DNA of 64,000 nucleotides from Pseudomonas karstica (lineage in GTDB: Bacteria; Pseudomonadota; Gammaproteobacteria; Pseudomonadales; Pseudomonadaceae). The notes beneath the pieces are model-generated. The model did not search any database, was not told where the DNA came from, and was given only the letters and a program-made list of their open reading frames with translations. Where the stretch lies: assembly GCF_009707515.1 (NCBI RefSeq), contig NZ_WLYI01000010.1, positions 1 to 64,000 on the forward strand, written 5' to 3'. The translations under genes and the position numbers were made by a program. Each line of letters starts with the position of its first letter. The first letter of the stretch is position 1. Of this stretch, positions 1 to 7,838 are shown piece by piece.

Positions 1-106
1 CTCCTGACAACGCTCCCCGGCCTTTACAAACCACATATCCGTAGGCATAAGGCTTGACCGCAAAGGCTAAGCATCGAATAAACCGATATCAGGCATTGAA
101 AGTAAG

Positions 107-122
107 CCTACCATTTAGTAGG
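107..122. promoter_or_regulatory. TetR operator candidate, copy 1
   Basis: CCTACCATTTAGTAGG, arms CCTAC/GTAGG separated by 6 nt. The same palindrome recurs at 711-726 and 835-850. This copy lies beyond the 3' end of the TetR gene and may control a gene to the left of the window. It is followed by GTTTAAA, much as copy 3 is followed by GTTTATA. Confidence 0.6.
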
Positions 123-243
123 TTTAAAATGCAGTAATGTACTCGCCGAGAGGTAAGTCTGAATATCTGGGCAACTGGTTTCTCAGCTGTCCCCCTCTTT
201 GCTGCGGACCGCCTGCTCGGCGTGTGTCGTCATTGGCTTGGCT

Positions 244-702
244 TCAAGCGCGATCTGAAGCCGACCTTTGTGGATCAAGCAACGCAACGTAACGCTCTAT
301 AGCGAGCCACGCAGAAAGCGCTCGAAAATGAGCTCTTACTTCCCCTACGATCTCACGAGGCAGCACTGGAATCTGAGTTGCGAGCAACGCGCATACGCAA
401 CACCCCTTCGTCGCATCTCCAATACCCCCCTGCCAGTAACCTTTATAGGCTCGAAGCTGATCTGCGGGGCCGGGGCATAGACTTTCCAAGTGGGTGATTC
501 CGGCCTCCGCTTCTTGCCGATACTGGCTGACAATTGTCCGTACGAGGTCAACCTTGGTTAGAACGTGATGATGAATGCTAGCTATACGTATGCCTACGAA
601 CTCGGATATATCCGCGTAGCTGAAGCCGCTGTATCCGTCTGCAATGATGAGCGAGCGGGCGCAATTGATCATTTCGTAAAATATTTTTGAGTGGTTGGCC
701 AT
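244..702 (-). CDS. TetR/AcrR-family transcriptional regulator, probably C-terminally shortened
   Basis: DNA-binding repressor of the TetR family. The N-terminal helix-turn-helix is visible at about residues 8-55 (FSYADISEFVGIRIASIHHH followed by a KxDLV helix), typical of regulators whose effector domain starts with a QYR..-like helix. The protein is 152 residues, shorter than the usual 190-200, and the last 20 residues do not read like a TetR effector domain, so a frameshift near position 300 is possible. It is divergent from the LysE remnant at 934. A palindrome lies 9 nt upstream of its start (711-726) and another before lysE (835-850), so autoregulation and control of the exporter are the natural inference. 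The ligand is unknown. Confidence 0.8.
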   Translation of the reverse strand: MANHSKIFYEMINCARSLIIADGYSGFSYADISEFVGIRIASIHHHVLTKVDLVRTIVSQYRQEAEAGITHLESLCPGPADQLRAYKGYWQGGIGDATKGCCVCALLATQIPVLPREIVGEVRAHFRALSAWLAIERYVALLDPQRSASDRA

Positions 703-710
703 CCTCGCAC

Positions 711-726
711 CCTACCTTTCAGTAGG
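711..726. promoter_or_regulatory. TetR operator candidate, copy 2
   Basis: CCTACCTTTCAGTAGG, arms CCTAC/GTAGG, 9 nt upstream of the TetR start codon at 702. The position would block the regulator's own transcription or translation start, consistent with autorepression. Confidence 0.65.
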
Positions 727-834
727 GCTTCGCGTTCGTAAGCCCCTGCAGCCCGAGACTTGAACCTGTTGGGCTCTGGATAAATTGGCTTCACGCTTTC
801 CAAAAATGGGCAAATAGCGACTATTGCAAGAAAT

Positions 835-850
835 CCTACCTTCTAGTAGG
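835..850. promoter_or_regulatory. TetR operator candidate, copy 3
   Basis: CCTACCTTCTAGTAGG, arms CCTAC/GTAGG, followed by GTTTATATCC. It lies 84 nt before the ATG of the LysE remnant and divergently upstream of the TetR gene, as expected for a shared regulator site. Confidence 0.65.
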
Positions 851-933
851 TTTATATCCACTAATGGCAACTGCAGTAATGGCCGACTAACTCCCCTGAC
901 ATAAAAAACGCCTTGAGCAGTAGACGGAGACTG

Positions 934-1241
934 ATGGTAGATAATGTTTTAACTGCGCTGTCGATTTTCGACGCTGCCGCCAGCATCACACCTGGCCCAA
1001 ACAACATCTTGGTGATGGCTTCAGGCGCCAGCTTTGGTTTTTTGCGCCCAGTCCCCCACCCCTACGGCATTTCAGCGGGAGTGTTCGCAATCATTTCCCT
1101 CATCGGCCTTGCCTCCAACGCAATCTGGACCAGTATGGGGACCGCACTCCGCGATTATCTATCGGGGCAAGACTGTGGGCCTTCAATATCGCTATGGCGG
1201 TGTTACTCGTCGCGCCCCTTTACCCTGTGCTATTTCACTAA
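934..1241 (+). pseudogene. LysE/RhtB-family exporter, decayed by internal deletion and frameshift
   Basis: The N-terminal signature of LysE-type amino acid exporters is clear: ITPGPNNILVMASGASFGF followed by the first membrane segments. At about 1110 the text jumps to the family's C-terminal part (SNAIWTSMGTALRDYLSG), so roughly 90 central residues are missing. At about 1165 a one-base loss in a G run shifts the frame; in the new frame the family ending ARLWAFNIAMAVLLVAPLYP runs to TAA at 1239-1241. An intact homologue has about 200 residues. The product cannot form a full transporter. It sits behind the third copy of the TetR palindrome, so it was probably the regulated efflux target. Confidence 0.8.
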
Positions 1242-1346
1242 CCACACTCATCAACGTCGACAACGGCAGGCACCGGCACGAGCACACGCTGGAATGGCCT
1301 GATAGCACTCAAAACAGAGTAAAACCGCCTGCAAAGAGGACACTTC

Positions 1347-1685
1347 ATGAAAACGGTAGATATCCCAACTCAGCTTTCATCCTATCGACAGACAATCGAC
1401 AATATCGATGCCGCGCTTATTCACATGCTCGCCGAGCGGTTTCGCTGTACCGATCAGGTCGGCGTTCTTAAGGCGGAAAATCACTTGCCTGCCGTTGATA
1501 AGGATCGCGAACAGCATCAATACGATCGCCTGCAAAAACTGGCAGAGGATGCCAATCTGGACCCGCTTTTCGTTGAGAAATTGATGCAGTTCGTCATCAG
1601 TGAGGTGGTTCAGCGGCACAGACAAATCGCCTCTGCACACGAAGCCATGAACACCTCGCATCCCCCTGCAACGAACAATTCCTGA
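1347..1685 (+). CDS. Chorismate mutase, AroQ type (PchB-like short form)
   Basis: Single-domain helical chorismate mutase that would convert chorismate to prephenate for Phe/Tyr synthesis. The 112-residue protein follows the AroQ pattern: SYRQTIDNIDAALIHMLAER, then VGVLKAENHLP, then the D-x-x-RE segment (DKDREQ), then the last helix ISEVVQRHRQI. These supply the usual active-site Arg, Lys, Asp and Glu/Gln positions. The start ATG has a GAGGA ribosome site 6 nt upstream. No signal peptide is visible, so it is cytoplasmic. An isochorismate-pyruvate lyase activity, as in PchB, cannot be excluded from sequence. It lies between a broken exporter and a second, secreted-type mutase. Confidence 0.85.
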   Translation: MKTVDIPTQLSSYRQTIDNIDAALIHMLAERFRCTDQVGVLKAENHLPAVDKDREQHQYDRLQKLAEDANLDPLFVEKLMQFVISEVVQRHRQIASAHEAMNTSHPPATNNS

Positions 1686-1806
1686 GGCCGTACTTCTAGT
1701 CGACGCCGGCCAGCACTACCACCAGTGCATGTTGCCCATGCATCACGCCCTCCCAATCTGCGATCAGCTATCCGGCTAGATAAGCGATGCTGACTAAGGT
1801 ATCCAC

Positions 1807-2362
1807 GTGCTCTTGAATTCCGCATTTAAAATCGCGCTGCTACCCTTGGCGCTTATCAGTTTGAACGTCATCGCGGCACAAACTGATCCCGGCATGATCG
1901 ACCCCATTCCCAAAGAACTGAACCCGCTGCTGGCGACCATAAACGAGCGTCTTGAGATCGCGGATCTCGTTGTGCTCACTAAATGGGAAAGCGCTATGCC
2001 GATCCAGGACAGTGACCGAGAGTCCCAGGTGAACGCCAACGCTCAGCAACAGGCCGTGAGTCACGGGCTTGGCAAAGACAATGTAGGGCAATTGATGGCT
2101 GCTCAGATCGAAGCGAACAAACTCGTTCAATATGGCTTGCTAGCCGTCTGGCAGACAGCGGGAATGGTCCCTGAAACAAAACGGCCCGACCTGAAAAACC
2201 AGATCCGACCTCGATTGGATGAGCGTCAGACCCGTCTGCTCTAGCTGGTTGAATAAGGTACGACCACGACTGGCCAGCGATCAACTGCACGAACTGGCGC
2301 TGATTCGGGCGACGGGCGAGTTGTGTATCCGTAACAAGCCGCATGCGACTGCGCTGAACTAA
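1807..2362 (+). pseudogene. Periplasmic chorismate mutase (AroQ-gamma type), frameshifted near the C-terminus
   Basis: A GTG start opens a hydrophobic signal peptide (MLLNSAFKIALLPLALISLN to about residue 24). The mature part matches secreted AroQ-gamma mutases: ERLEIADLVVLTKWESAMPI, AAQIEANKLVQYGLLAVW and RPDLKNQIRPRLDERQ. The frame stops at TAG 2242-2244. In the +1 frame the expected C-terminal region resumes (LNKVRPRLASDQLHELALI ... GELCIRNK) and ends at TAA 2360-2362. One small indel therefore separates the two parts. The core catalytic helices are upstream of the break, so residual activity is conceivable, but the C-terminal helices of the family are lost. A sequencing error would also explain this. 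Confidence 0.75.
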
Positions 2363-2421
2363 CGTGACTCGCTCCCAAGCGACGATGCGATAACTGCTCA
2401 TCTGATAGACGAGGAAAACAA

Positions 2422-3084
2422 ATGAAGTGGCCCACGATCAACGAAGTACGCAGCTTCACATCCTTGCCCTCAGGCTATCTGTGGGACCACCTCAAGCGCG
2501 ATGAAATTGATATCGCGATGACTTTTTTTAAAACTTGGTTTCCTTCCATCTCGGTCGGTATGGGCAGTCCATTCATGGACCGACAATTCTATGAAGAAAA
2601 AGTCGTACTCCATAAACAACTTGATAGGGGAGTCTTCGCTGCAGTGGTTCGCCACAACGATGAGATCGTCGCCATTGCTACTTGGGAGAGAATTGACGGA
2701 GCCGATGTGATCTACGGTCGAGTGGGCGCAGTAGCGAAACCCCATCGACAATCAAACCTGGCAGTGGCTGCCCAAGAGCTTGGCGAAAAGATGGGCAAAC
2801 ATATGGGGGCAGGTCTGATTTATGGCATGGCGACAACGAGCGCCCCTTATATGCAGCAAGCATTGGAACACGCCGGTTATACGCCCGTGGGCATAATGCC
2901 TGGCTATGATCGTGAGGAAAGAGAGCCTGGCGTAGTGCGTCGTGTGTATGAGGTGATCTACGCGAAACGCCTCGCGCCCCAGTCGGATTTTATGATTCCA
3001 TCGCCGCAAAACCTCACCCCAGCTGTTGCCCGGCTATACGCAGAAATTTTCAAAGATGACATCAACACAACCCCACCAGATTAA
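2422..3084 (+). CDS. GNAT-fold N-acetyltransferase-like protein
   Basis: The 220-residue protein has a GNAT-like core: a beta strand DEIVAIATWERIDGADVIYG, then V.AVAKPHRQSNLAVAAQELGE, which occupies the place of the acetyl-CoA-binding R/Q-x-x-G/A loop and helix, and later a strand-helix AGLIYGMATTSAPYMQQALE with AGYTPVGIMPGYD. The loop is not a classic QxxGxG/A, so cofactor binding is inferred. The ATG has a GAGGA site 7 nt upstream. It follows the chorismate mutases on the same strand with a 59-nt gap after the frameshifted end. The substrate is unknown. Confidence 0.6.
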   Translation: MKWPTINEVRSFTSLPSGYLWDHLKRDEIDIAMTFFKTWFPSISVGMGSPFMDRQFYEEKVVLHKQLDRGVFAAVVRHNDEIVAIATWERIDGADVIYGRVGAVAKPHRQSNLAVAAQELGEKMGKHMGAGLIYGMATTSAPYMQQALEHAGYTPVGIMPGYDREEREPGVVRRVYEVIYAKRLAPQSDFMIPSPQNLTPAVARLYAEIFKDDINTTPPD

Positions 3085-3104
3085 TGGGCAAGGGGTGAGT
3101 CGAT

Positions 3105-3380
3105 GTGATCAAATCGATTGCCGAGCAAACCAACTTTCTCGCCCTGAATGCCGCCATTGAGGCTGCCCGCGCCGGTGACACCGGCCGAGGTTTCGCAGTG
3201 GTCGCCGATGAGGTCCAGGGCCTGGCCCAGCGCACGCAGCACTCGACCCAGGAGGTGGAGGTGCTGAGCAAGGCCTTGCACGCCGCTCGCACCCTGCACA
3301 ACAATCACGTCATTACCGATCAAAGCGAGGGCCTGGACCGCGACGCTGGCCGCGCATTACAGGGAATAACCTTAGCGTGA
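3105..3380 (+). pseudogene. Methyl-accepting chemotaxis protein fragment
   Basis: The highly conserved signalling tip of chemoreceptors is present without any sensor, membrane or HAMP region: [40 protein letters not shown], then [11 protein letters not shown]. After about position 3250 the text ([20 protein letters not shown] and on) no longer follows the cytoplasmic helix and looks joined from another part of such a gene. A complete receptor has over 500 residues, so this is a relic, 20 nt downstream of the GNAT gene. Confidence 0.85.
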
Positions 3381-3706
3381 TTTACGTCTGGGAATAGTAA
3401 GCTGTCAACCGTCTATCAACACCGGCTACCTCCATAGCCATGCTGGCCATCGCCATAGTGTTTAGTCGCGACCTTGCACTAGCAACCAGCCCGACGAAAG
3501 AACTCGTCGTGACCGAAGCAGTCATGCCGGGTCAGGTGTGGCTTCTCAGCCTCGCGCTGCCCAGAGGTTCGCAAATGCATAGCTCGCGATCTGCTTGGAA
3601 GTTGCGCCGCCCCGTGCCCGACCTGGATCATGCCGTCGAGACAGTATTAGCGAAATGCAAAAGTCCGACAGAGGCTTACGATCTATCGTTCAACAATACA
3701 TTGGAC

Positions 3707-3962
3707 TCAAGCCTGCTGCCGCGTTGCTGCCAACACGATCTCCCGGATGCACACATTGCGGCTGCTCGTAGGCATAAGGAATCGCTGAGGCGACGTCGTC
3801 GGCACTGAGCACGATGCCGCCCATGTCTTGCTTCCAGATCTGATAACCAGTTTTGATCGCTTCGGCGGTGGTGTGGCTGAGCAACTCGGCTTCCACCGCG
3901 CCGGGGGCGATGGTGATCACTCGGACGTTGTGGGGCGAAAGCTCATAATGATGCGACATTTC
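3707..3962 (-). pseudogene. Short-chain dehydrogenase (SDR) C-terminal remnant with frameshift
   Basis: The minus strand encodes the end of an SDR: YELSPHNVRVITIAPGAVEA followed by ELLSHTTAEAIKTGYQIWK and a DVASAIPYAYEQPQ segment. After EQPQ the open frame is wrong. In the neighbouring frame the family ending VCIREIVLAATRQQA reaches a stop at 3707-3709. The nucleotide-binding Gly motif and the catalytic Tyr-x-x-x-Lys are absent, so about two thirds of the gene is gone. The upstream MarR/epimerase pair may once have been part of the same locus. Confidence 0.75.
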
Positions 3963-4082
3963 ATAGGGCTCCGACGAGCTGGAACAACATGTGGAAGCCG
4001 TCGAGGCCGGTCGAACCAACTATAAAAACGGCTAAGATATCCCTTCTTCGTTGACATTATTTGAAGACGCTCTTGACAGTTT

Positions 4083-4120
4083 GTTAGGTACCTACCTACC
4101 ATTGTAGTGAGCTACCTAAC
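4083..4120. promoter_or_regulatory. Inverted repeat operator before the MarR gene
   Basis: GTTAGGTA at 4083-4090 and TACCTAAC at 4113-4120 are a perfect inverted repeat. The interval also carries overlapping TACC half sites (GGTACCTACCTACC at 4087-4100). It ends 12 nt before the TTG start of the MarR gene, a standard place for autorepression. Confidence 0.55.
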
Positions 4121-4132
4121 CAAGGAACTTTT

Positions 4133-4579
4133 TTGAGCAACTCTAACCATCAATCAGTCGGCGCCTGGGCAAAGCGTTACCACCTGGCTAGCAGAGCGAT
4201 GATCGAGCGTATCCTGCGCCCGTATGACCTAGGTTCGACGCAGTGGTATGTCTTGTACCAACTGGCCAACCATGGCCCAACCGCCCAACGCGACTTTCCA
4301 GCGTTGCTTCAGATCGAAAAACCCACGTTGAGTGATCTGGTCAGGGCTCTGGTTCGGAAAGGTTTTGTGACCCAAACGCCTGATCCTCTCGATCAGCGCC
4401 AGCGCATCCTGAAACTTACCGATGCGGGCAGTAAGTTGTGGAAAGAGTTGCCTGATCCGATTGCCCTAATTTTGGCACTCGCGTTCGAAGGTGTGGACAA
4501 GCCCACACTCGAGTTGGTCACCACCGTCCTCAAGCGCGCAACCGAGCGCTTGAGCAATCAAGTCGACGAAGGAGTTTGA
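4133..4579 (+). CDS. MarR-family transcriptional regulator
   Basis: The 148-residue protein has the winged-helix of the MarR family: LGSTQWYVLYQLANHGPTAQ, recognition helix region LLQIEKPTLSDLVRALVRKG, and the wing QTPDPLDQRQRILKLTDAG. The start is TTG at 4133, chosen because AAGGA lies 6 nt upstream and no ATG is near. It is followed 4 nt later by a frameshifted NAD-dependent epimerase gene, so the pair was an operon. The inverted repeat at 4083-4120 is the likely autoregulatory site. The ligand is unknown. Confidence 0.85.
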   Translation: MSNSNHQSVGAWAKRYHLASRAMIERILRPYDLGSTQWYVLYQLANHGPTAQRDFPALLQIEKPTLSDLVRALVRKGFVTQTPDPLDQRQRILKLTDAGSKLWKELPDPIALILALAFEGVDKPTLELVTTVLKRATERLSNQVDEGV

Positions 4580-4583
4580 AATC

Positions 4584-5398
4584 ATGACAATTCTAGTTAC
4601 CGGCGCAACGGGTATGGTTGGTGCGCGCATTCTCAAGCGTTTGCTCGCCGATGGAGTGAATTGCCGCGCCATCGTGCTCAGGGAAAACAAGTACCGGCCA
4701 CCGTGACCGCCTTCGAGGCTGACCTTCTTGACCCCATTTCCCTGAAGGCCGCCGTTGAAGGTGTCACTGATATCGTCCACCTTGCCGCAGTTCTGCGTAC
4801 GCAGAACCCCGACGACATCTGGAAGGCCAATCTGGAGGGTACCAAGAACTTGATCGAGGCTGCCAAGCAATATGCCCCGGAGGCGCGCATTGTCATGGCG
4901 AGCACTAGCCTAGTCTACAGCGCCGACAGTCCATATCCTGGACTCGAGGACGATGCAGTCGATCCGAAAATGGCCTATCCGGCTAGCAAGGTCGCGGCCG
5001 AAAAAGAGCTTCAGTCGTCGGGGTTGAACTGGTCTATCTTGCGATTTGCCTTCGTGTATGGCGACGACGATGGACATCTGCAGCAAATTCCCAAGCTCGC
5101 GGAACTGTTCAAGTGGCATCCGGCAAACAAGCTGAGCTTAGTTCACCATCGTGACATCGAAGCTGCAGTCAGGTTCGCCCTCGATGGAGGCATGGACCGG
5201 CGCATTGTCAACATCGTTGATGAAGCTCCACAGTCGATCTATGAGATCATGGGGATCATTGGCGCAACTATGGAGTCATCGGCCGAACCTTTGAGCAACC
5301 CCTGGTTCGGACAAATTGACGGCAGCTTGGCGCGCAGCTTGGGCTTGAAGGCCACAGTCGCCACGATTCACCAAGCGGTGCGCGAAGGCGCATTGTAG
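4584..5398 (+). pseudogene. NAD-dependent epimerase/dehydratase, frameshifted near residue 30
   Basis: The gene starts at ATG 4584 with the Rossmann motif MTILVTGATGMVGARILKRL, which carries the TGxxGxxG nucleotide-binding loop. Between about 4650 and 4685 the frame shifts, and the rest runs in another frame to 5398: GKQVPATVTAFEADLLDP, TDIVHLAAVLRTQ, the STSLVYSADSPYPG segment, then YPASKVAAEKEL with the catalytic YxxxK. Together this is a nearly full extended SDR of about 270 residues. The body is well conserved, so the lesion is recent or is a sequencing error. Substrate unknown; proteins of this kind next to MarR genes often act on nucleotide sugars or xenobiotic carbonyls. Confidence 0.8.
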
Positions 5399-6442
5399 TC
5401 AACGCGCCAAATGCTTCCTAGGACCCCATGTAAGGAGGCATTACTGCAGAGGTTGAGCCTTTACTTTTCGACACCACAGCGTTAAGTGTGTCCAGGATGC
5501 TGCTCTTGAAGATTGCAGACAAACAGCAAACAACCATTTCACATTAGCCATGAAAACGCATATATAAGCCTGTGTCAGGCCTGCAGGTTTCAGATCAAGA
5601 TTTTGGGCTGATGGTCACTGAACTGAAGTTCTTGAGCAAACATTCAGAAAATAGTTTTAACTCGCGATGACAGCTATCTTTCGTGCACAAATAAGACACC
5701 AGCAGTGTTACTGTTTTTAAATGACTGGCCTCGAAAGTTCCGAAGGTATCACTATAGCTAAATAATTGACCCGCATCAGCTCAACGTCCTGAGATACGCC
5801 TATCAATGAGAACTAATGGAAAGTTTAATAAACTTTTTAAATCTTCTAAATTGACTATCGACACATTCATGCGCACTCCGCGCTCAATCATCGCGAACGC
5901 TTATGCTCTTCCGACATTAGACAAGTATTGTATTCAGTCGTCTCACGGGATTGGGGGATGCTCCGAGGCCAAAAGTTAAAATTGACCAAAACCTAGCTTA
6001 GATAATAAAATTCAAGGCTAGCTCTGAGATTCGAGGTCGAAAGCCTCCTCTCGGAGACACTCGAAAAAAGCTCATCATCCGGTGGGCTTTTTTTTGCATC
6101 ATCGAATTGTGGCGCGCTTCGTGCACTTGGTCGTTCATCTCATCGTTAGTGTGGGAATTTTTCCATCCAGGTATTAATGAGACTTGCGAACGTGTGAACA
6201 GAGTTAACAGTGATCGGAGAGTCGTGGAGAACTGAGGGGTACAACGAGTAACACCCGAATGCCAATTGCACAAGCTCTCGGCTATGACGGTCAAACCTGA
6301 ACAGATTGAAGCATTCTTCAGCACACCGCCTTCTTGAAAAACATGGGCATTCAGTCCACCATAGACAAATATGCCACGCATTGAGCGATAGCTCTGCGCG
6401 GATCCAGGCTCCCATCAATCTCCAAAAATCAGTCATTAGCTA
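5399..6442. other. Gene-poor interval
   Basis: No convincing gene on either strand. The interval is AT-richer than its surroundings, with many stops between 5400 and 6000. Minus-strand open frames at 5998-6436 have no recognisable domain and poor codon use. It contains one factor-independent terminator (6064-6095). The stretch before 6443 probably holds the promoter of the YheO-like regulator. Confidence 0.6.
6064..6095. terminator. Rho-independent terminator
   Basis: AAAAAAGCTCA at 6064-6074 pairs with TGGGCTTTTTT beginning at 6083, with one G-T wobble and an 8-nt loop, followed by an 8-base T run. The flanking A and T runs allow action in both directions. Confidence 0.75.
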
Positions 6443-7051
6443 ATGAAGAATATTGAAAACTACAAAGTGGTTGCGGACAGCATCGCTACGCTGCTTTTCC
6501 CAAACGCAGAAGTCATTGTTCATCATGTAAAAAGTCAGACTGTTGTCCACATAGCGAACAATTTTTCCAAACGAAAACTGGGCGATGATTCAGCGCTAGA
6601 CGAAGAGCTAGGGGATCTTAGCGATGCGAGCAGCATAGGGCCTTATGAGAAAATCAATTGGAATGGACAAAAAATTCGCTCCATTACCAGCGTTCTCTGT
6701 GATCAGGATGGTAAGGCCGAATATCTGCTGTGCATTAATTTAAATTTCTCCGTTCTTGAGCAAGCTCACCATGCACTGGCTGATTTCTTCAAAGTCAGCC
6801 GACTAATACCTCAACCCGACGCACTGTTCAAGGATGACTGGCAAGAGCGAATAAATACATTTCTTCATGCCTGGTTACAAGATAAAAATTTGTCGTTGCG
6901 CACTCTTAACATCAAGGATAAACGTGCTTTGGTCGAGGCGTTATTTGCTGAGGGAGCGTTTGAGGGACGCAGTGGTGCTGATTATGTAGCCAATGTTCTG
7001 AATATGGGGCGCGCCACCGTGTATAAGTATTTGAAACAGTTGAGAAATTAA
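6443..7051 (+). CDS. YheO/DauR-type regulator (PAS-like domain plus HTH)
   Basis: This 202-residue regulator has an N-terminal PAS-like YheO domain (from VVADSIATLLFPNAEVIVHH, through NGQKIRSITSVL and KAEYLLCINLNFSVLEQA) and a C-terminal HTH ending GADYVANVLNMGRATVYKYL, the DauR arrangement. DauR controls D-arginine use in P. aeruginosa. This gene precedes, on the same strand and by 790 nt, a deacylase-dehydratase-cyclodeaminase module with a cationic amino acid binding protein, so it is the likely regulator of that module. The effector is unknown. A hairpin at 7103-7116 lies 50 nt after the stop. Confidence 0.85.
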   Translation: MKNIENYKVVADSIATLLFPNAEVIVHHVKSQTVVHIANNFSKRKLGDDSALDEELGDLSDASSIGPYEKINWNGQKIRSITSVLCDQDGKAEYLLCINLNFSVLEQAHHALADFFKVSRLIPQPDALFKDDWQERINTFLHAWLQDKNLSLRTLNIKDKRALVEALFAEGAFEGRSGADYVANVLNMGRATVYKYLKQLRN

Positions 7052-7102
7052 TCGGGGTGCGAACCAGCTAATATAGAACGCATCTGCAAACCACGTTCAA
7101 GC

Positions 7103-7116
7103 GCCTCGAAAGAGGC
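7103..7116 (+). terminator. Hairpin after the YheO-like gene
   Basis: GCCTC-GAAA-GAGGC with partly paired TTCAA/TTGAA flanks. There is no T run, so it may act as a transcript-end hairpin rather than a classical terminator. Confidence 0.4.
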
Positions 7117-7838
7117 TTTGAAGTGTAAAAACCATCAAGCAATCGAAAAGTGTTATACCCACTCGGGGTACTATCGTTATTTATTCGAGTATCAAGCACG
7201 TAATCGTCAAACTCACAGCCCCTTTGCGCGATGAACATAGCCGTTCGCTCTAGTGCTCCGCCTAAGACGTTGGAAATATTCAGCAGTAGATAGCCGTCTA
7301 GCTATGCGTGCGTATATATTTTCTGTCTATCAATCATTCTTTGTCGCCTTAGGTTTTCGGCCTAGTGCATCTGTAGTTATCCGAGGCTTATGTTTACTAT
7401 TGTTAGCGGCCAAGAACTTGGGCATCAAATCAAATTCGTCAGTTTGTGATCCGGACTTAACCACCTTACTCCCTGAAGCAGGTCGAGTGGTATATCACTC
7501 CAAACTCATCATGGGCGTATTAAGGAGTTGCTGGTCAACCCCGGTTTGATGAACCGCAGACAGGAAATCAAGGCAGGCGCTAGTAACTGACCTATAGCGG
7601 ACACACGCCTGACGAACACAATGTTCTCTGACGCAAAAAATAATTTCCATGGGGGAATGTTTCCATACAGAAATATTCGTCATGTATCGCTGTCAGCCCC
7701 TACCTAGAGCCATAAAAGCCCCAACCGAGAATTTTCATGATGCTTTTTTGATCAGGACTGACTCGATTTTTATCGATTGTCATTCGGAGATTATAGGTCT
7801 AGTGTAGACAAATATTCTACAAATGCGATGACTTTCCC
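7117..7838. other. Long leader or intergenic region before the deacylase gene
   Basis: No supported gene. A frame at 7253-7549 lacks a ribosome site and domain. A palindrome TCGAT-TTTT-ATCGA at 7763-7776 lies 63 nt before the deacylase start and could be an operator. The deacylase start at 7839 lacks a good ribosome site, so leader-based control is possible. Confidence 0.4.

Noticed and set aside
1034..1471. 145-codon frame over the LysE relic
   Set aside because: Only a few codons at its 5' end relate to the LysE frame; it continues into the chorismate mutase in the wrong frame.
3440..3808. Plus-strand open frame of 122 codons
   Set aside because: It overlaps the SDR remnant on the other strand, ends in Arg-rich text and has no ribosome site.
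5998..6436. Two overlapping minus-strand open frames
   Set aside because: No ribosome site, atypical Cys/Trp-rich composition, no domain.
7253..7549. 98-codon plus-strand frame
   Set aside because: No ribosome site and no domain; at most a relic.
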